Assembly: GCF_000737245.1 (NCBI RefSeq)
Contig: NZ_JPQU01000030.1
Span: forward strand, 31,411-95,410
Length of the DNA stretch: 64,000 bases
From: Pseudomonas syringae
Lineage (GTDB): Bacteria; Pseudomonadota; Gammaproteobacteria; Pseudomonadales; Pseudomonadaceae
Reading direction: 5' to 3'
In this document: positions 51,131 through 59,853 of the stretch, piece after piece
Numbering within the stretch: the first letter of the stretch is position 1
Layout of the letters: every line of letters starts with the position of its first letter
The notes under the pieces: generated by a model
Databases searched by the model: none
The model's input: the letters and a program-made list of their open reading frames with translations, nothing else
What the model was told of the DNA's origin: nothing
Position numbers and translations under genes: made by a program

Positions 51131-51140
51131 CACCCCACCA

Positions 51141-51227
51141 GTAGGAGCGCGCTTGCCCGCGATGGCGTTCTGTCAGCAGCCTTAGAATCAACTGACAGGA
51201 CGCCATCGCGGGCAAGCGCGCTCCTGC
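51141..51227. repeat. REPIN between tandem chemoreceptor genes
   Basis: GTAGGAGCGCGCTTGCCCGC... (51141-51168) and 51200-51227 are complementary over 28 nt with one mismatch. It lies 10 nt after the first chemoreceptor stop. Confidence 0.92.
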
Positions 51228-51347
51228 AGTTATCTAAGCGTCAGTCACATCCTTCCTTTTACTCGGAATCCCCCTACAAGCGACTCAGGTCGCGTTCTCG
51301 AAGCTCCAGCCGATGCGCTTACAACGCACATTGGCAGGAGCACTTAC

Positions 51348-53291
51348 ATGTTTCGATGGATCAATAACACCCTGGGCAACACCAGCGTAAAACTGAAACT
51401 GTCTCTCGGTTTTGGCCTGATCCTGATGCTGACCATGGCAATCACACTGACCGGCTGGCATGGGCTGGACACCATGATCGAGCGTTCAGAATCACTCACG
51501 GCCATCGGCCAGCTCAGCAGTATGACCAAGGACCTGCGCGCCGAACGCATCATCTATCGCGCCGACAACAGCACCGAAAACTCGACCAATGTGGTCAATC
51601 GGCTCAACGAACTGGAAGCTCATCTGGCGCTGCTGCGCAAAGAAACAGACGATGCGGCCAGCGTACGCATGCTGACCGAGCAAAGTGCGCTGGTCGCCGA
51701 CATGGAGAAAACCTTTACCAGCCTTGGCGAAGACCACAAAGCCCGAGAGCGATCACGCACGCTGCTGGAAGAACAATCCGAACAGGCCGTGCAGGCAGTG
51801 GCGCAAGTCGAGAGCGAAGTACTCAAATCGGTCAGCCAGGAGCAGGACAATGGCGAGCGGCTGGACGAATTCACTAATATTACCCAGCTCAAACAGCAGA
51901 TTCAGACCGCCCGTTTTCAAGTTCAGGCTTATACCTTCAGTGGCCTGGACACGTACGAAGCGGCAGCCATCGGTGCCATTGATGAAGCTCTCAAGGAGGT
52001 TCAGCAGATCGCCCAGGATCAGGCGGACGAGAACCTCAAAGGCCTGATCCCTGCCAAAGAAGCATTGGAGCGCTATCGCGTCCAACTGACTAAATTCAAG
52101 GACGCTCAAGTCAAACTCGAAGCCGCTCAGGAAACCCTGGAGGCTCTTAGCGACAAGATGCTGGTCAGCGTTGCAGATCTGATTACCCTGCAAAGCACTC
52201 ATCGGGACAGCGAGGCCGGGCTCTCCCGTGCGACGTTAAGCACGGTGGCCGGGCTCGCAATTGTGCTGGGGTTACTGGCGGCGTGGGTCATGACCCAGCA
52301 GATCATTACGCCACTACGCGAGACCCTGGCTGCCGCCGACCGTATCGCCAAAGGTGATCTGAGCAAAGACCTGCTGATCCAGCGCGCAGATGAAATGGGC
52401 CAGTTGCAACAGAGCATGCAGTCCATGACGTTAAGCCTGCGGGACCTGATCAGCGGGATCAGTGATGGCGTTACACAAATCAGCAGCGCGGCGCAGCAAT
52501 TGTCCGCCGTCACGGAGCAGACCAGCGTTGGCGTCAATAGCCAGAAGGACGAGACCGATCAGGTTGCCACGGCGATGAACCAGATGACCGCCACGGTGTT
52601 TGAGGTCGCACGCAACGCTCAGGACGCCTCCCAGGCAGCAGCCCATGCCGACCAGCAGGCGCGCGAAGGCGATCAGGTGGTGGCTGAGGCCATTGGGCAG
52701 ATCGAGCTACTGGCCGACGAGGTACTCAGCTCGACTCAGGCGATGAACGTGCTGAAGCTCGAAAGCGAAAAAATAGGTGGGGTGCTGGATGTGATCAAGT
52801 CGGTTTCCCAGCAAACCAATCTGCTGGCGCTCAATGCGGCCATCGAGGCCGCGCGAGCCGGGGAAGCGGGACGCGGTTTTGCGGTGGTCGCGGATGAAGT
52901 TCGCGGCCTTGCCCAGCGGACGCAGCAGTCTACCGAGGAAATCGAAGAGCTGATCGCAGCCCTGCAAAACGGCACTCAACAGGTCGCCACGACTCTGGAT
53001 AACAGCCGCAGCCTGACCGACAACAGCGTGCAGTTGAGTCGTCGTGCAGGCAACGCATTGGAGCAGATCACCCGCACGGTCTCGACCATCCAGGACATGA
53101 ACCGACAGATCGCTACCGCAGGTGAACAGCAAAGCGCCGTGGCCGAACAGATCAACCGCAACATCATCAGCGTGCGCAATATTTCCGAGCAGACCGCCAC
53201 GGCTAGCGAGGAAACCGCCGCCTCAAGCGTGGAGCTGGCGCGACTGGGCACGCATTTACAGGGGTTGGTGGCGAAGTTTCGGGGGATTTAG
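51348..53291 (+). CDS. Methyl-accepting chemotaxis protein with HBM-type sensor domain (tandem paralogue)
   Basis: It has 647 residues and the same plan as the upstream gene: TM1 ([20 protein letters not shown]), a helical periplasmic domain of about 250 residues ([20 protein letters not shown]), TM2 ([20 protein letters not shown]), HAMP, and the tip [20 protein letters not shown] (about 489-508). Signalling domains are nearly identical between the two copies, while the sensors differ strongly. Arg64 and Arg67 match the position of the arginines in the first copy. A different acid ligand is plausible. Confidence 0.92.
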   Translation: MFRWINNTLGNTSVKLKLSLGFGLILMLTMAITLTGWHGLDTMIERSESLTAIGQLSSMTKDLRAERIIYRADNSTENSTNVVNRLNELEAHLALLRKETDDAASVRMLTEQSALVADMEKTFTSLGEDHKARERSRTLLEEQSEQAVQAVAQVESEVLKSVSQEQDNGERLDEFTNITQLKQQIQTARFQVQAYTFSGLDTYEAAAIGAIDEALKEVQQIAQDQADENLKGLIPAKEALERYRVQLTKFKDAQVKLEAAQETLEALSDKMLVSVADLITLQSTHRDSEAGLSRATLSTVAGLAIVLGLLAAWVMTQQIITPLRETLAAADRIAKGDLSKDLLIQRADEMGQLQQSMQSMTLSLRDLISGISDGVTQISSAAQQLSAVTEQTSVGVNSQKDETDQVATAMNQMTATVFEVARNAQDASQAAAHADQQAREGDQVVAEAIGQIELLADEVLSSTQAMNVLKLESEKIGGVLDVIKSVSQQTNLLALNAAIEAARAGEAGRGFAVVADEVRGLAQRTQQSTEEIEELIAALQNGTQQVATTLDNSRSLTDNSVQLSRRAGNALEQITRTVSTIQDMNRQIATAGEQQSAVAEQINRNIISVRNISEQTATASEETAASSVELARLGTHLQGLVAKFRGI

Positions 53292-53311
53292 GCGTAAAGG
53301 AGACTCTGACC

Positions 53312-53399
53312 TGTGGGAGCGGTGCTTGCCCGCGATAAGGCTGGACGCGATTCACACGAGATCGCGGTGTCTTTGTCGCGGGCAAGCACCGCTCCCACA
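53312..53399. repeat. REPIN, TGTGGGAGCGGTGCTTGCCC type
   Basis: The 24-nt arms 53312-53335 and 53376-53399 are exact complements. It lies between the second chemoreceptor gene and the small Pmp3-type gene. Confidence 0.93.
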
Positions 53400-53428
53400 T
53401 GGACTGAGCTCGGCGCAAAATTCAGCGG

Positions 53429-53590
53429 TTACTTCCGGCTGGCGATGATGTACACAGCGTGGATGATGCCCGGGAAGTAGCCCAGCAGGGTCAGCAGGAT
53501 GTTCAGCCAGAATGCACCGGCAAAACCAACTTGCATGAAGACACCCACGGGCGGCAACAGAATGGCGAAGATGATGCGGATAATGTCCAT
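53429..53590 (-). CDS. YqaE/Pmp3-family small membrane protein
   Basis: I translated this by hand: 53 residues, beginning MDIIRIIFAILLPPVGVFMQ and ending GIIHAVYIIASRK, with stop TAA at 53431-53429. Two hydrophobic helices and the LLPPVGVF and LTLLGYFPGIIHAVYII blocks are the signature of the YqaE/Pmp3 (UPF0057) proteolipids, which in yeast and plants affect membrane potential under salt or cold stress. GGAGCTAT precedes the ATG. The bacterial role is not established. Confidence 0.92.
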   Translation of the reverse strand: MDIIRIIFAILLPPVGVFMQVGFAGAFWLNILLTLLGYFPGIIHAVYIIASRK

Positions 53591-53726
53591 GGGATAGCTC
53601 CAGATTGAAAATGGCTCTCATAAGCCACACAGCGAATTGACCTGTGCGAGCTGGAAGAGGTTCCATGTGATCTGGCAGCAAGCCATTACCGAGCAGAATA
53701 GCTGAGATAAGATCCGGCACAAATAA

Positions 53727-53846
53727 GAAAGCCCCGCCGAGGCGGGGCTTTACAGTTGGTTTCCCTGACTTCCTTTTCTTCCCGCCATCCTGGCAGGCAT
53801 CCCTACGTGTCCCTGTTATTTGTTGCGCTTCCTGCGCTACGTCCAT
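53727..53846 (-). ncRNA. rsmY: Probable RsmY small RNA (RsmA/CsrA-sequestering)
   Basis: Read on the minus strand this stretch carries eight GGA motifs, two of them in small hairpins (GCGCAGGAAGCGC and GCCAGGATGGC), and ends in a strong terminator. A TAATCT -10 box (53858-53853) predicts a start near 53846, and a GacA box lies about 57 nt further upstream, so the RNA is about 120 nt, the size of RsmY. RsmX/Y/Z RNAs titrate the translational repressor RsmA/RsmE to release secondary metabolism and biofilm genes. The GCGCAGGAAGCGCAA segment is what suggests RsmY rather than X or Z. Exact ends are estimates. Confidence 0.85.
53728..53751 (-). terminator. Intrinsic terminator of the RsmY-like RNA
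   Basis: AAAGCCCCGCC (53728-53738) pairs with GGCGGGGCTTT (53741-53751), an 11-bp G/C-rich stem. On the minus strand it is followed by CTTATTT. Confidence 0.88.
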
Positions 53847-53902
53847 GGATTTAGATTAACTTTGGATCCACTCGGGTGATAGGGCCAAACAGCACTACGC
53901 TG

Positions 53903-53920
53903 CGTAAGCAAATGCTTACA
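53903..53920 (-). promoter_or_regulatory. GacA upstream activating sequence
   Basis: On the minus strand TGTAAGCATTTGCTTACG matches the GacA box TGTAAGN6CTTACA in all but the last base. It lies about 57 nt upstream of the predicted sRNA start, the usual distance for rsm genes, and 12 nt beyond the stop codon of the acyl-CoA dehydrogenase gene. Confidence 0.88.
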
Positions 53921-53932
53921 AATTAATCATCG

Positions 53933-55711
53933 TCAAAATTGCGACGCGTCCAGCAGGAACAGCGATTCGCTACCCGCCCGGACCGACGCATTGAGCGAGT
54001 GAATACGCGGCAACAAACGGGCGAAGTAGAAGCGTGCGGTGCCGATCTTGCTGGCGTAGAAGTCCTCGTCGGCCTCTTTGCCCAAGGCAGCCTTGGCCAT
54101 CATCGCCCACATGTAGGCGTACGCGGTGTAACCGAAAACGTGCAGATATTCGACAGATGCCGCGCCGATCTCCTGGGCATTGCTGCGTGAGCGATCCAGA
54201 ACCCAGTTGGTCAATTCGTCCAGCGAATCCAGTGCCGCACTCAATGGCCGGGTGAACTCACCAAGCGATGCATCCGAGCCAGCGATGAATTCACGGATTT
54301 CGTTGGCGAACAGGGTGTAATACGCGCCGCCACTGCCGACAATCTTGCGACCGACGAGATCCAGCGCCTGGATGCCGTTGGTGCCCTCGTAAATCTGGGT
54401 GATGCGCACATCACGAACCAGTTGCTCCTGGCCCCACTCGCGAATATAGCCATGGCCACCAAACACCTGCTGGCCATGAATCGTGGTTTCCAGGCCCATA
54501 TCGGTCAGGAACGCTTTGGCGACCGGCGTCAACAGCGCTACCAGCTCATCAGCGCGCTGGCGGGCGGTGTCGTCTTCACTGAACTTGGCGATATCAAGCT
54601 GCATGGCCACGTAAGTGGAAAACGCCCTGCCGCCTTCGTTCAGGGCTTTCATGGTCAGCAACATCCGGCGTACATCGGGATGCACGATAATCGGATCGGC
54701 CATTTTCTCTGGTTGCTGCGCACCACCAGGTGAGCGGCTTTGCAGACGATCACGAGCGTAGTCAATGGCGCTCTGATAGGAACGCTCACCCGAGGCCAGC
54801 CCCTGTATGCCGACGCCGAGGCGCTCGTAATTCATCATGGTGAACATCGCCGCCAACCCTTTGTTTGGCTCGCCAATCAGGTAGCCAATGGCTTCATCGA
54901 AGTTCATCACGCAGGTTGCTGACGCCTGAATGCCCATCTTGTGTTCGATGGAACCGCAGGTCACGGTGTTGCGTTCTCCGAGGCTGCCATCGCCGTTAAC
55001 CAAGAACTTGGGCACCAGAAACAGGGATATACCCTTGGGACCGGCAGGCGCATCCGGCAGCTTGGCCAGCACCAGATGGATGATGTTGTCGGTCAGGTCA
55101 TGCTCGCCGCCGGTGATGAAAATCTTCGTGCCAGAGATTTTGTAGGAACCGTCCGCCTGAGGTTCGGCCTTGGTGCGAATAATCCCCAGATCCGTCCCGG
55201 CATGAGCTTCGGTGAGGCACATCGAGCCTGACCAGGCGCCGGAATACATGCTTGGCAGATAGGCTGCCTTGAGTTCTTCAGTGGCGTGGGTGTTGATCGA
55301 AACACAGGCACCTGAGGTCAGCATCGGATACAGGCCGAACGCCAGGCTGGCCGAGTTAAGCATCTCTTCGACCTGAGCAGACACCGCCTTGGGCATGCCC
55401 ATGCCGCCGAAATCAGGGTTGCCACCCACACCCACCCAACCGCCATCGGCGTAAGTCTGATAGGCCTGAGGGAAACCCGTCGGCGTGGTCACGACGGTAT
55501 CGTTCCAGCTGCAACCCTGTTCATCACCACTGCGGCTGAGCGGCGCGATGCTTTTGCTGGTGACTTTGCCTGCTTCTTCAAGGATGGCCTCGACCGTCTC
55601 TACGTCAACCGTGTCGGCCAGTGCCGGGAGCTGTGCCCACAGCTTTGAGACTTCAAAGACTTCATTGAGGACGAAACGCATATCGCGCAGGGGCGCTTTG
55701 TAGTCAGCCAT
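53933..55711 (-). CDS. Acyl-CoA dehydrogenase (FadE-like, long form)
   Basis: It has 592 residues: N-terminal extension [20 protein letters not shown], the ACAD middle domain (CLTEAHAGTDLGIIRTKAEP), the FAD-binding C-terminal domain (QQVFGGHGYIREWGQEQLVR; QIYEGTNGIQALDLVGRKI) and a further C-terminal helical domain. It catalyses the first step of fatty-acid beta-oxidation. It is a paralogue of the gene at 57716-59521. No PsrA-like site is evident upstream. Chain-length preference is unknown. Confidence 0.95.
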   Translation of the reverse strand: MADYKAPLRDMRFVLNEVFEVSKLWAQLPALADTVDVETVEAILEEAGKVTSKSIAPLSRSGDEQGCSWNDTVVTTPTGFPQAYQTYADGGWVGVGGNPDFGGMGMPKAVSAQVEEMLNSASLAFGLYPMLTSGACVSINTHATEELKAAYLPSMYSGAWSGSMCLTEAHAGTDLGIIRTKAEPQADGSYKISGTKIFITGGEHDLTDNIIHLVLAKLPDAPAGPKGISLFLVPKFLVNGDGSLGERNTVTCGSIEHKMGIQASATCVMNFDEAIGYLIGEPNKGLAAMFTMMNYERLGVGIQGLASGERSYQSAIDYARDRLQSRSPGGAQQPEKMADPIIVHPDVRRMLLTMKALNEGGRAFSTYVAMQLDIAKFSEDDTARQRADELVALLTPVAKAFLTDMGLETTIHGQQVFGGHGYIREWGQEQLVRDVRITQIYEGTNGIQALDLVGRKIVGSGGAYYTLFANEIREFIAGSDASLGEFTRPLSAALDSLDELTNWVLDRSRSNAQEIGAASVEYLHVFGYTAYAYMWAMMAKAALGKEADEDFYASKIGTARFYFARLLPRIHSLNASVRAGSESLFLLDASQF

Positions 55712-56038
55712 GGCAAACCTCGCAGGAACAGGGGGCAGTACACCTGAAGAGAGTAATCCCGCCTAAGCAAAACGGGACTTGGTGTCGATGACCGGAGTGT
55801 AACCGAACACCGAATGCGACACATAGGGTCGATTCGTGACCGAAATATAATTAATGGTCACGACCTGCAAGTCAGGTATCCCGATAAGTCAGACACACTG
55901 CATTCCCCTGTGGGAGCGGTGCTTGCCCGCGATAAAGTTTGGGTGATCGGCCTGCAGAATCGCGGCGCCCTTATCGCGGGCAAGCCTCGCTCCCACAGGA
56001 ATCCGCAATCCAAAGCAGAACTGCGGGACGTCAAGCCA
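55712..56038. other. Intergenic gap GGDEF gene-acyl-CoA dehydrogenase (327 nt)
   Basis: It contains the dehydrogenase leader and the REPIN at 55907-55999. I see no gene or other motif. Confidence 0.6.
55907..55999. repeat. REPIN with mixed GTGGGAGCGGTGC/GTGGGAGCGAGGC tips
   Basis: The arms 55907-55933 and 55973-55999 are complementary except in the GGTGC versus GAGGC segment, so the two ends come from different sub-types. It lies downstream of the GGDEF gene. Confidence 0.9.
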
Positions 56039-57340
56039 TCAGCCAACCGCACCCGCCGCCGTACGCACCGCACCGCGCCGGGTGGTCTGTCCGTGGGACA
56101 TGACGCAATTTCGACCGGCGCCTTTCGCGGCGTAGAGCGCCTGGTCGGCAGACTTGAGCACTTCTTCAGGCGTACGGTGTTCCGGCAGCCGCTCGGCGAC
56201 GCCGATGCTCACGGTTACCGAAACGCTGGTCGCCGGCCCCGCGCCGCGACGCTGACGCCCCTGCTGATCATCCTGTGGCCGGTTCTCGGGGTTACGCAGC
56301 TGAATTTCGTAATTGGCGATGACTTCGCGAATGGCTTCCAGATGCGGGATACATTCCTCTATGGATTTACCGGCAAAGACAATGGCGAATTCTTCACCGC
56401 CGTAGCGATAAGCCTTGCCGCCGCCACTGGTAATCTTCGACAGTTTGCTCGCCACCAGCCGCAACACCTGATCCCCAACGTCATGGCCGTGGGTGTCGTT
56501 GAATTTCTTGAAGTGATCCACGTCGCCCATGGCCAACACATAAGTGCGCCCCAGACGTTGCATGCGCTCATTGAGCGCGCGACGTCCAGGCAGGCCGGTG
56601 AGTTCGTCACGGAACGCCATTTGATAGGCTTCGTGGGCAACACCGGCAGCAATCATCAACATCACTTGGCTGCACATGATGTTCAGGGTGAAGGGCAGGA
56701 TGAAGGTTTTCGGCAAGGCCCAGAACAATCCGAGCAGGCCGATCAATTGCGCAGCATGCAAAGGCCGAGGTTTGCGAATGTATTGGGCAATCAGCAGGCC
56801 GAAGGCAATCAGGAACGTCAGGTAGGACAGTTGGATCAGACTCATCCACGAACCATGCAGCGCTGGCCAGCGAATCTCGGCCAGCCAGCGCAGTAACACG
56901 TCGGGATAACTCTGCTCCAGCCCCAATGCAACCGCGCCCACCGCGACCAGCACCGCGAGCCGGGCGACCATGTCCTGAACCAGATGCGTGCGCTCCTCCC
57001 AGGCGGCGAATACACCGTACAGCAGTGGCAGCAGCAGACACACCAGATGGAACACCACCGCCGCATCCTCGCGGACCTTGCCGTTATCGCGGAAATAATC
57101 CGTCTGGGCGTCTAGCAGGAAATAGGCAACGTACACCGTGATCATCAAAAATAGCTCGCGCTGGCGGCGATAAACCCCGCAATACGCGCCGCCCAGCAGC
57201 AGAACCAGAGTTGGTAATACATTGAACAGTGACGTGAAGAAAACGCTCAGATCTTTGACGTACGCAGCCGCCAGCCCGGCCAGCAGCAACACCAGCGAAG
57301 GCAGAAAGTGGCTATAGCGTAAAGCTGAAGAACGCAGCAA
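56039..57340 (-). CDS. Membrane-bound diguanylate cyclase (GGDEF)
   Basis: It has 433 residues from a TTG start with GGGAGA seven nt upstream. About six to seven TM helices (about 10-230) lead into a GGDEF domain at 240-410. The active-site GGEEF is at 314-318, with the substrate-binding RDELTGLPGRRAL and GDVDHFKKFNDTHGHDVGDQ blocks. The allosteric RxxD site is absent (the nine residues before GGEEF are SGGGKAYRY), so product inhibition is unlikely. A Gln/Arg-rich insert (350-371) interrupts the C-terminal part. It is expected to make c-di-GMP. The signal is unknown. Confidence 0.93.
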   Translation of the reverse strand: MLRSSALRYSHFLPSLVLLLAGLAAAYVKDLSVFFTSLFNVLPTLVLLLGGAYCGVYRRQRELFLMITVYVAYFLLDAQTDYFRDNGKVREDAAVVFHLVCLLLPLLYGVFAAWEERTHLVQDMVARLAVLVAVGAVALGLEQSYPDVLLRWLAEIRWPALHGSWMSLIQLSYLTFLIAFGLLIAQYIRKPRPLHAAQLIGLLGLFWALPKTFILPFTLNIMCSQVMLMIAAGVAHEAYQMAFRDELTGLPGRRALNERMQRLGRTYVLAMGDVDHFKKFNDTHGHDVGDQVLRLVASKLSKITSGGGKAYRYGGEEFAIVFAGKSIEECIPHLEAIREVIANYEIQLRNPENRPQDDQQGRQRRGAGPATSVSVTVSIGVAERLPEHRTPEEVLKSADQALYAAKGAGRNCVMSHGQTTRRGAVRTAAGAVG

Positions 57341-57537
57341 AGGGGATGTCTCCCACCCATCACAGGGCTAAGAACGTAGTTGATGGCATTGTGCCCTCAT
57401 CCACTTGAATATGCATTCAGCAGAACTGACCAGCAGGCTACTTTCTTTAACGGCAGCTTCCCGAAAATGTTTATTGGTGGGATATGAGGATGGAGCGAAG
57501 GCTGGCGTCACACATAAAATCGACTGGAAATCAAAAC

Positions 57538-57629
57538 CTGTGGGAGCGAATTCATTCGCGAAGGCATTGCTACAGACGATGAGGTATTCGAATGTACTGG
57601 CCTCTTCGCGAATGAATTCGCTCCCACAG
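57538..57629. repeat. REPIN, GTGGGAGCGAATTCATTCGC type
   Basis: The 26-nt arms 57538-57563 and 57604-57629 are exact complements. The spacer resembles those of the REPINs at 40016 and 42383. Confidence 0.92.
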
Positions 57630-57661
57630 TTCTCATTCCAGAGCCATCAAATCCGACCCAC

Positions 57662-57695
57662 AAAAAAGCCGCTTCTCCCAAAGGAAAAGCGGCTT
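57662..57695 (-). terminator. Intrinsic terminator of acyl-CoA dehydrogenase gene
   Basis: AAGCCGCTT (57666-57674) pairs with AAGCGGCTT (57687-57695). On the minus strand a run of six T (57667-57662) follows the stem, 21 nt beyond the dehydrogenase stop. Confidence 0.9.
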
Positions 57696-57715
57696 CTGGT
57701 GAATCCCGATACGGC

Positions 57716-59521
57716 TTAGTAAGCCAGACCGAAATCCTCTTCTTTCATGTCCATCAGGTTAGCGGCACCGGACAGCATGGTTGCAACGTGGGTACGGGTG
57801 CGCGGCAGGATGCGCTGGAAGTAGAAACGCGCAGTCTGCAGCTTGGCCGTGTAGAAAGCCTCTTCGCTGGTGCCGGCCGCCAGTTTCTCCGAGGCAACAC
57901 GCGCCATGTCAGCCCAGAAATAGGCCAGGCAGGCGTAGCCGGAATACATCAGGTAATCCACCGAAGCGGCGCCGACTTCTTCACGATCCTTCATGGCGGC
58001 CATGCCCACTTTCATGGTCAGCTCGCCCCATTCCTTGTTCAGTGCAGCCAGTGGAGTGACGAACTCCTGAACGGCTTCAGCGCCTTCATTGTTCTGGCAG
58101 AACTTGTGGACGATCTTGGTGAAGCCCTTGAGCGCCTCGCCCTGAGTCATCAGGACCTTACGACCCAGCAAGTCCAGCGCCTGAATACCGGTGGTGCCTT
58201 CGTACAACATCGAAATACGGCTGTCGCGAACGTTTTGCTCCATGCCCCACTCGGCGATGAAACCGTGGCCGCCATAGATCTGCACACCGTGGTTGGCGGC
58301 CTCAAAGCCCACTTCAGTCATGAACGCCTTGGCAATCGGGGTCATGAACGCCAGCAATGCATCGGCCTGTTTCTTGTGTTCTGGATCCTCGCTGTACTTG
58401 GCGATGTCGACCTGCTTGGCGGTGAAATACACCATGGCGCGAGTGCCTTCAGAGAAGGCCTTCATGGTCAGCAGCATGCGACGTACATCTGGGTGAACGA
58501 TGATCGGGTCGGCAACCTTGTCCGGCGCTTTCGGCCCAGTAAGGGAGCGCATTTGCAGACGATCACGAGCGTATTTCAAACCGCCCTGAAAGCCGATCTC
58601 AGCGTGAGCCAGACCTTGCAGTGCGGTGCCCAGACGCGCGGTGTTCATAAAGGTGAACATGCAGTTCAGACCTTTGTTCGCCGGGCCGATCAGGAAGCCT
58701 GTTGCCGCGTCGAAGTTCATCACACACGTGGCGTTGCCGTGGATGCCCATCTTGTGTTCCAGGGAACCACAGTTGACCGCGTTGCGATTGCCGATGCTGC
58801 CGTCAGCGTTCGGCAGGAATTTAGGCACGATGAACAGCGAGATGCCTTTAGTGCCCGCCGGAGCATCCGGCAGACGCGCCAGCACGATGTGGACGATGTT
58901 ATCGGCCATGTCGTGCTCGCCAGCGGAGATGAAGATCTTGGTGCCGGTCACGCGGTATGAGCCATCAGCCTGAGGCTCGGCCTTCGTGCGCAACATGCCC
59001 AGGTCGGTGCCGCAGTGGGACTCGGTCAGGCACATGGTGCCGGTCCACTCGCCGGACACCAGCTTGGTCAGGTACAGATCGCGCTGCTCGTCGGTGCCGT
59101 GCTCGGAAATGGTGTTCATCGCGCCATGGGACAGACCTGGGTACATGCCCCACGACCAGTTGGCTTCGCCGACCATTTCGCTGACTGCCAGGCCTAGAGA
59201 CTCGGGCAAGCCCTGACCACCGTGCTCGACGTCATGGGCCAGGCTCGGCCAGCCGCCTTCGACGAACTGTTTGTAAGCTTCCTTGAACCCACTCGGCGTT
59301 TTCACGCCTGACTCACTCCAGGTACAGCCTTCGGTATCGCCGACACGATTCAACGGCGCCAGCACCTGCTCACAAAACTTGGCGCCTTCTTCAAGAATGG
59401 CATCAACCATGTCAGGCGTGGCGTCCTGGCAGCCGGGCAGACTTTGATAGTGCGCCTCGTAGCCGAGGAGTTCGTCACGAACGAAGCGAATATCACGCAA
59501 GGGGGCCTTGTAGTCAGGCAT
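57716..59521 (-). CDS. Acyl-CoA dehydrogenase (FadE-like, long form)
   Basis: It has 601 residues from the ATG at 59521 ([20 protein letters not shown]), chosen to match its paralogue; 24 more codons are open upstream. The ACAD middle domain has [20 protein letters not shown], and the FAD part has [20 protein letters not shown] and [20 protein letters not shown]. It catalyses the first beta-oxidation step on acyl-CoA. Two PsrA-like palindromes lie about 100 nt upstream, so induction by long-chain acyl-CoA or fatty acid is likely. Confidence 0.95.
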   Translation of the reverse strand: MPDYKAPLRDIRFVRDELLGYEAHYQSLPGCQDATPDMVDAILEEGAKFCEQVLAPLNRVGDTEGCTWSESGVKTPSGFKEAYKQFVEGGWPSLAHDVEHGGQGLPESLGLAVSEMVGEANWSWGMYPGLSHGAMNTISEHGTDEQRDLYLTKLVSGEWTGTMCLTESHCGTDLGMLRTKAEPQADGSYRVTGTKIFISAGEHDMADNIVHIVLARLPDAPAGTKGISLFIVPKFLPNADGSIGNRNAVNCGSLEHKMGIHGNATCVMNFDAATGFLIGPANKGLNCMFTFMNTARLGTALQGLAHAEIGFQGGLKYARDRLQMRSLTGPKAPDKVADPIIVHPDVRRMLLTMKAFSEGTRAMVYFTAKQVDIAKYSEDPEHKKQADALLAFMTPIAKAFMTEVGFEAANHGVQIYGGHGFIAEWGMEQNVRDSRISMLYEGTTGIQALDLLGRKVLMTQGEALKGFTKIVHKFCQNNEGAEAVQEFVTPLAALNKEWGELTMKVGMAAMKDREEVGAASVDYLMYSGYACLAYFWADMARVASEKLAAGTSEEAFYTAKLQTARFYFQRILPRTRTHVATMLSGAANLMDMKEEDFGLAY

Positions 59522-59853
59522 AGCGATAAACCTCTGCTGATGAAACCTGGAAATGTGTGACCGATCGGTCGCTGTGGGACCTTCCCCAACCACCGGACAA
59601 TCTCGGATGCCTAGCGGTCAAACAGGTGTTTGAAACATACGTTTACGCCCAAACCTTGTCAAGCGTGCATAACGAACCGTTCATCATCGAACCTGTTTCA
59701 AGGTACGCAGATAAAGGCGTGCAGCGCAGGACGGATGGTCCTTCGATGGCTTGAGTCTAGTTCAGGGCGGTGGAGTAGCGGAGTAAATAGGGGCGGGGAA
59801 TGGCGGGGAATTCAGGACGCAAGGCTGCGCGGATCGCACGGCCGAAAGGACAA
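59522..59853. other. Intergenic region rod-like mini gene-acyl-CoA dehydrogenase (332 nt)
   Basis: It holds the dehydrogenase promoter region with PsrA-like palindromes (59619-59645). I see no gene. Confidence 0.65.
59619..59645. promoter_or_regulatory. Tandem PsrA-like operators
   Basis: CAAACAGGTGTTTG (59619-59632) fits the PsrA consensus (C/G)AAAC-N(2-4)-GTTT(G/C) exactly. The overlapping GAAACATACGTTTA (59632-59645) fits except for the last base. They lie about 100-125 nt upstream of the acyl-CoA dehydrogenase start. PsrA is a TetR-type fatty-acid-responsive regulator of beta-oxidation genes. Confidence 0.7.

Larger units (their letters stand above)
57341..57715. other. Intergenic gap acyl-CoA dehydrogenase-GGDEF gene (375 nt)
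   Basis: No gene seen. A plus-strand frame at 57405-57719 runs through the REPIN and is not credible. The stretch holds a REPIN (57538-57629) and a terminator (57662-57695). Confidence 0.7.

Noticed and set aside
57405..57719. 104-codon plus-strand frame
   Set aside because: It reads through both REPIN arms and the terminator, so the product is repeat-derived.
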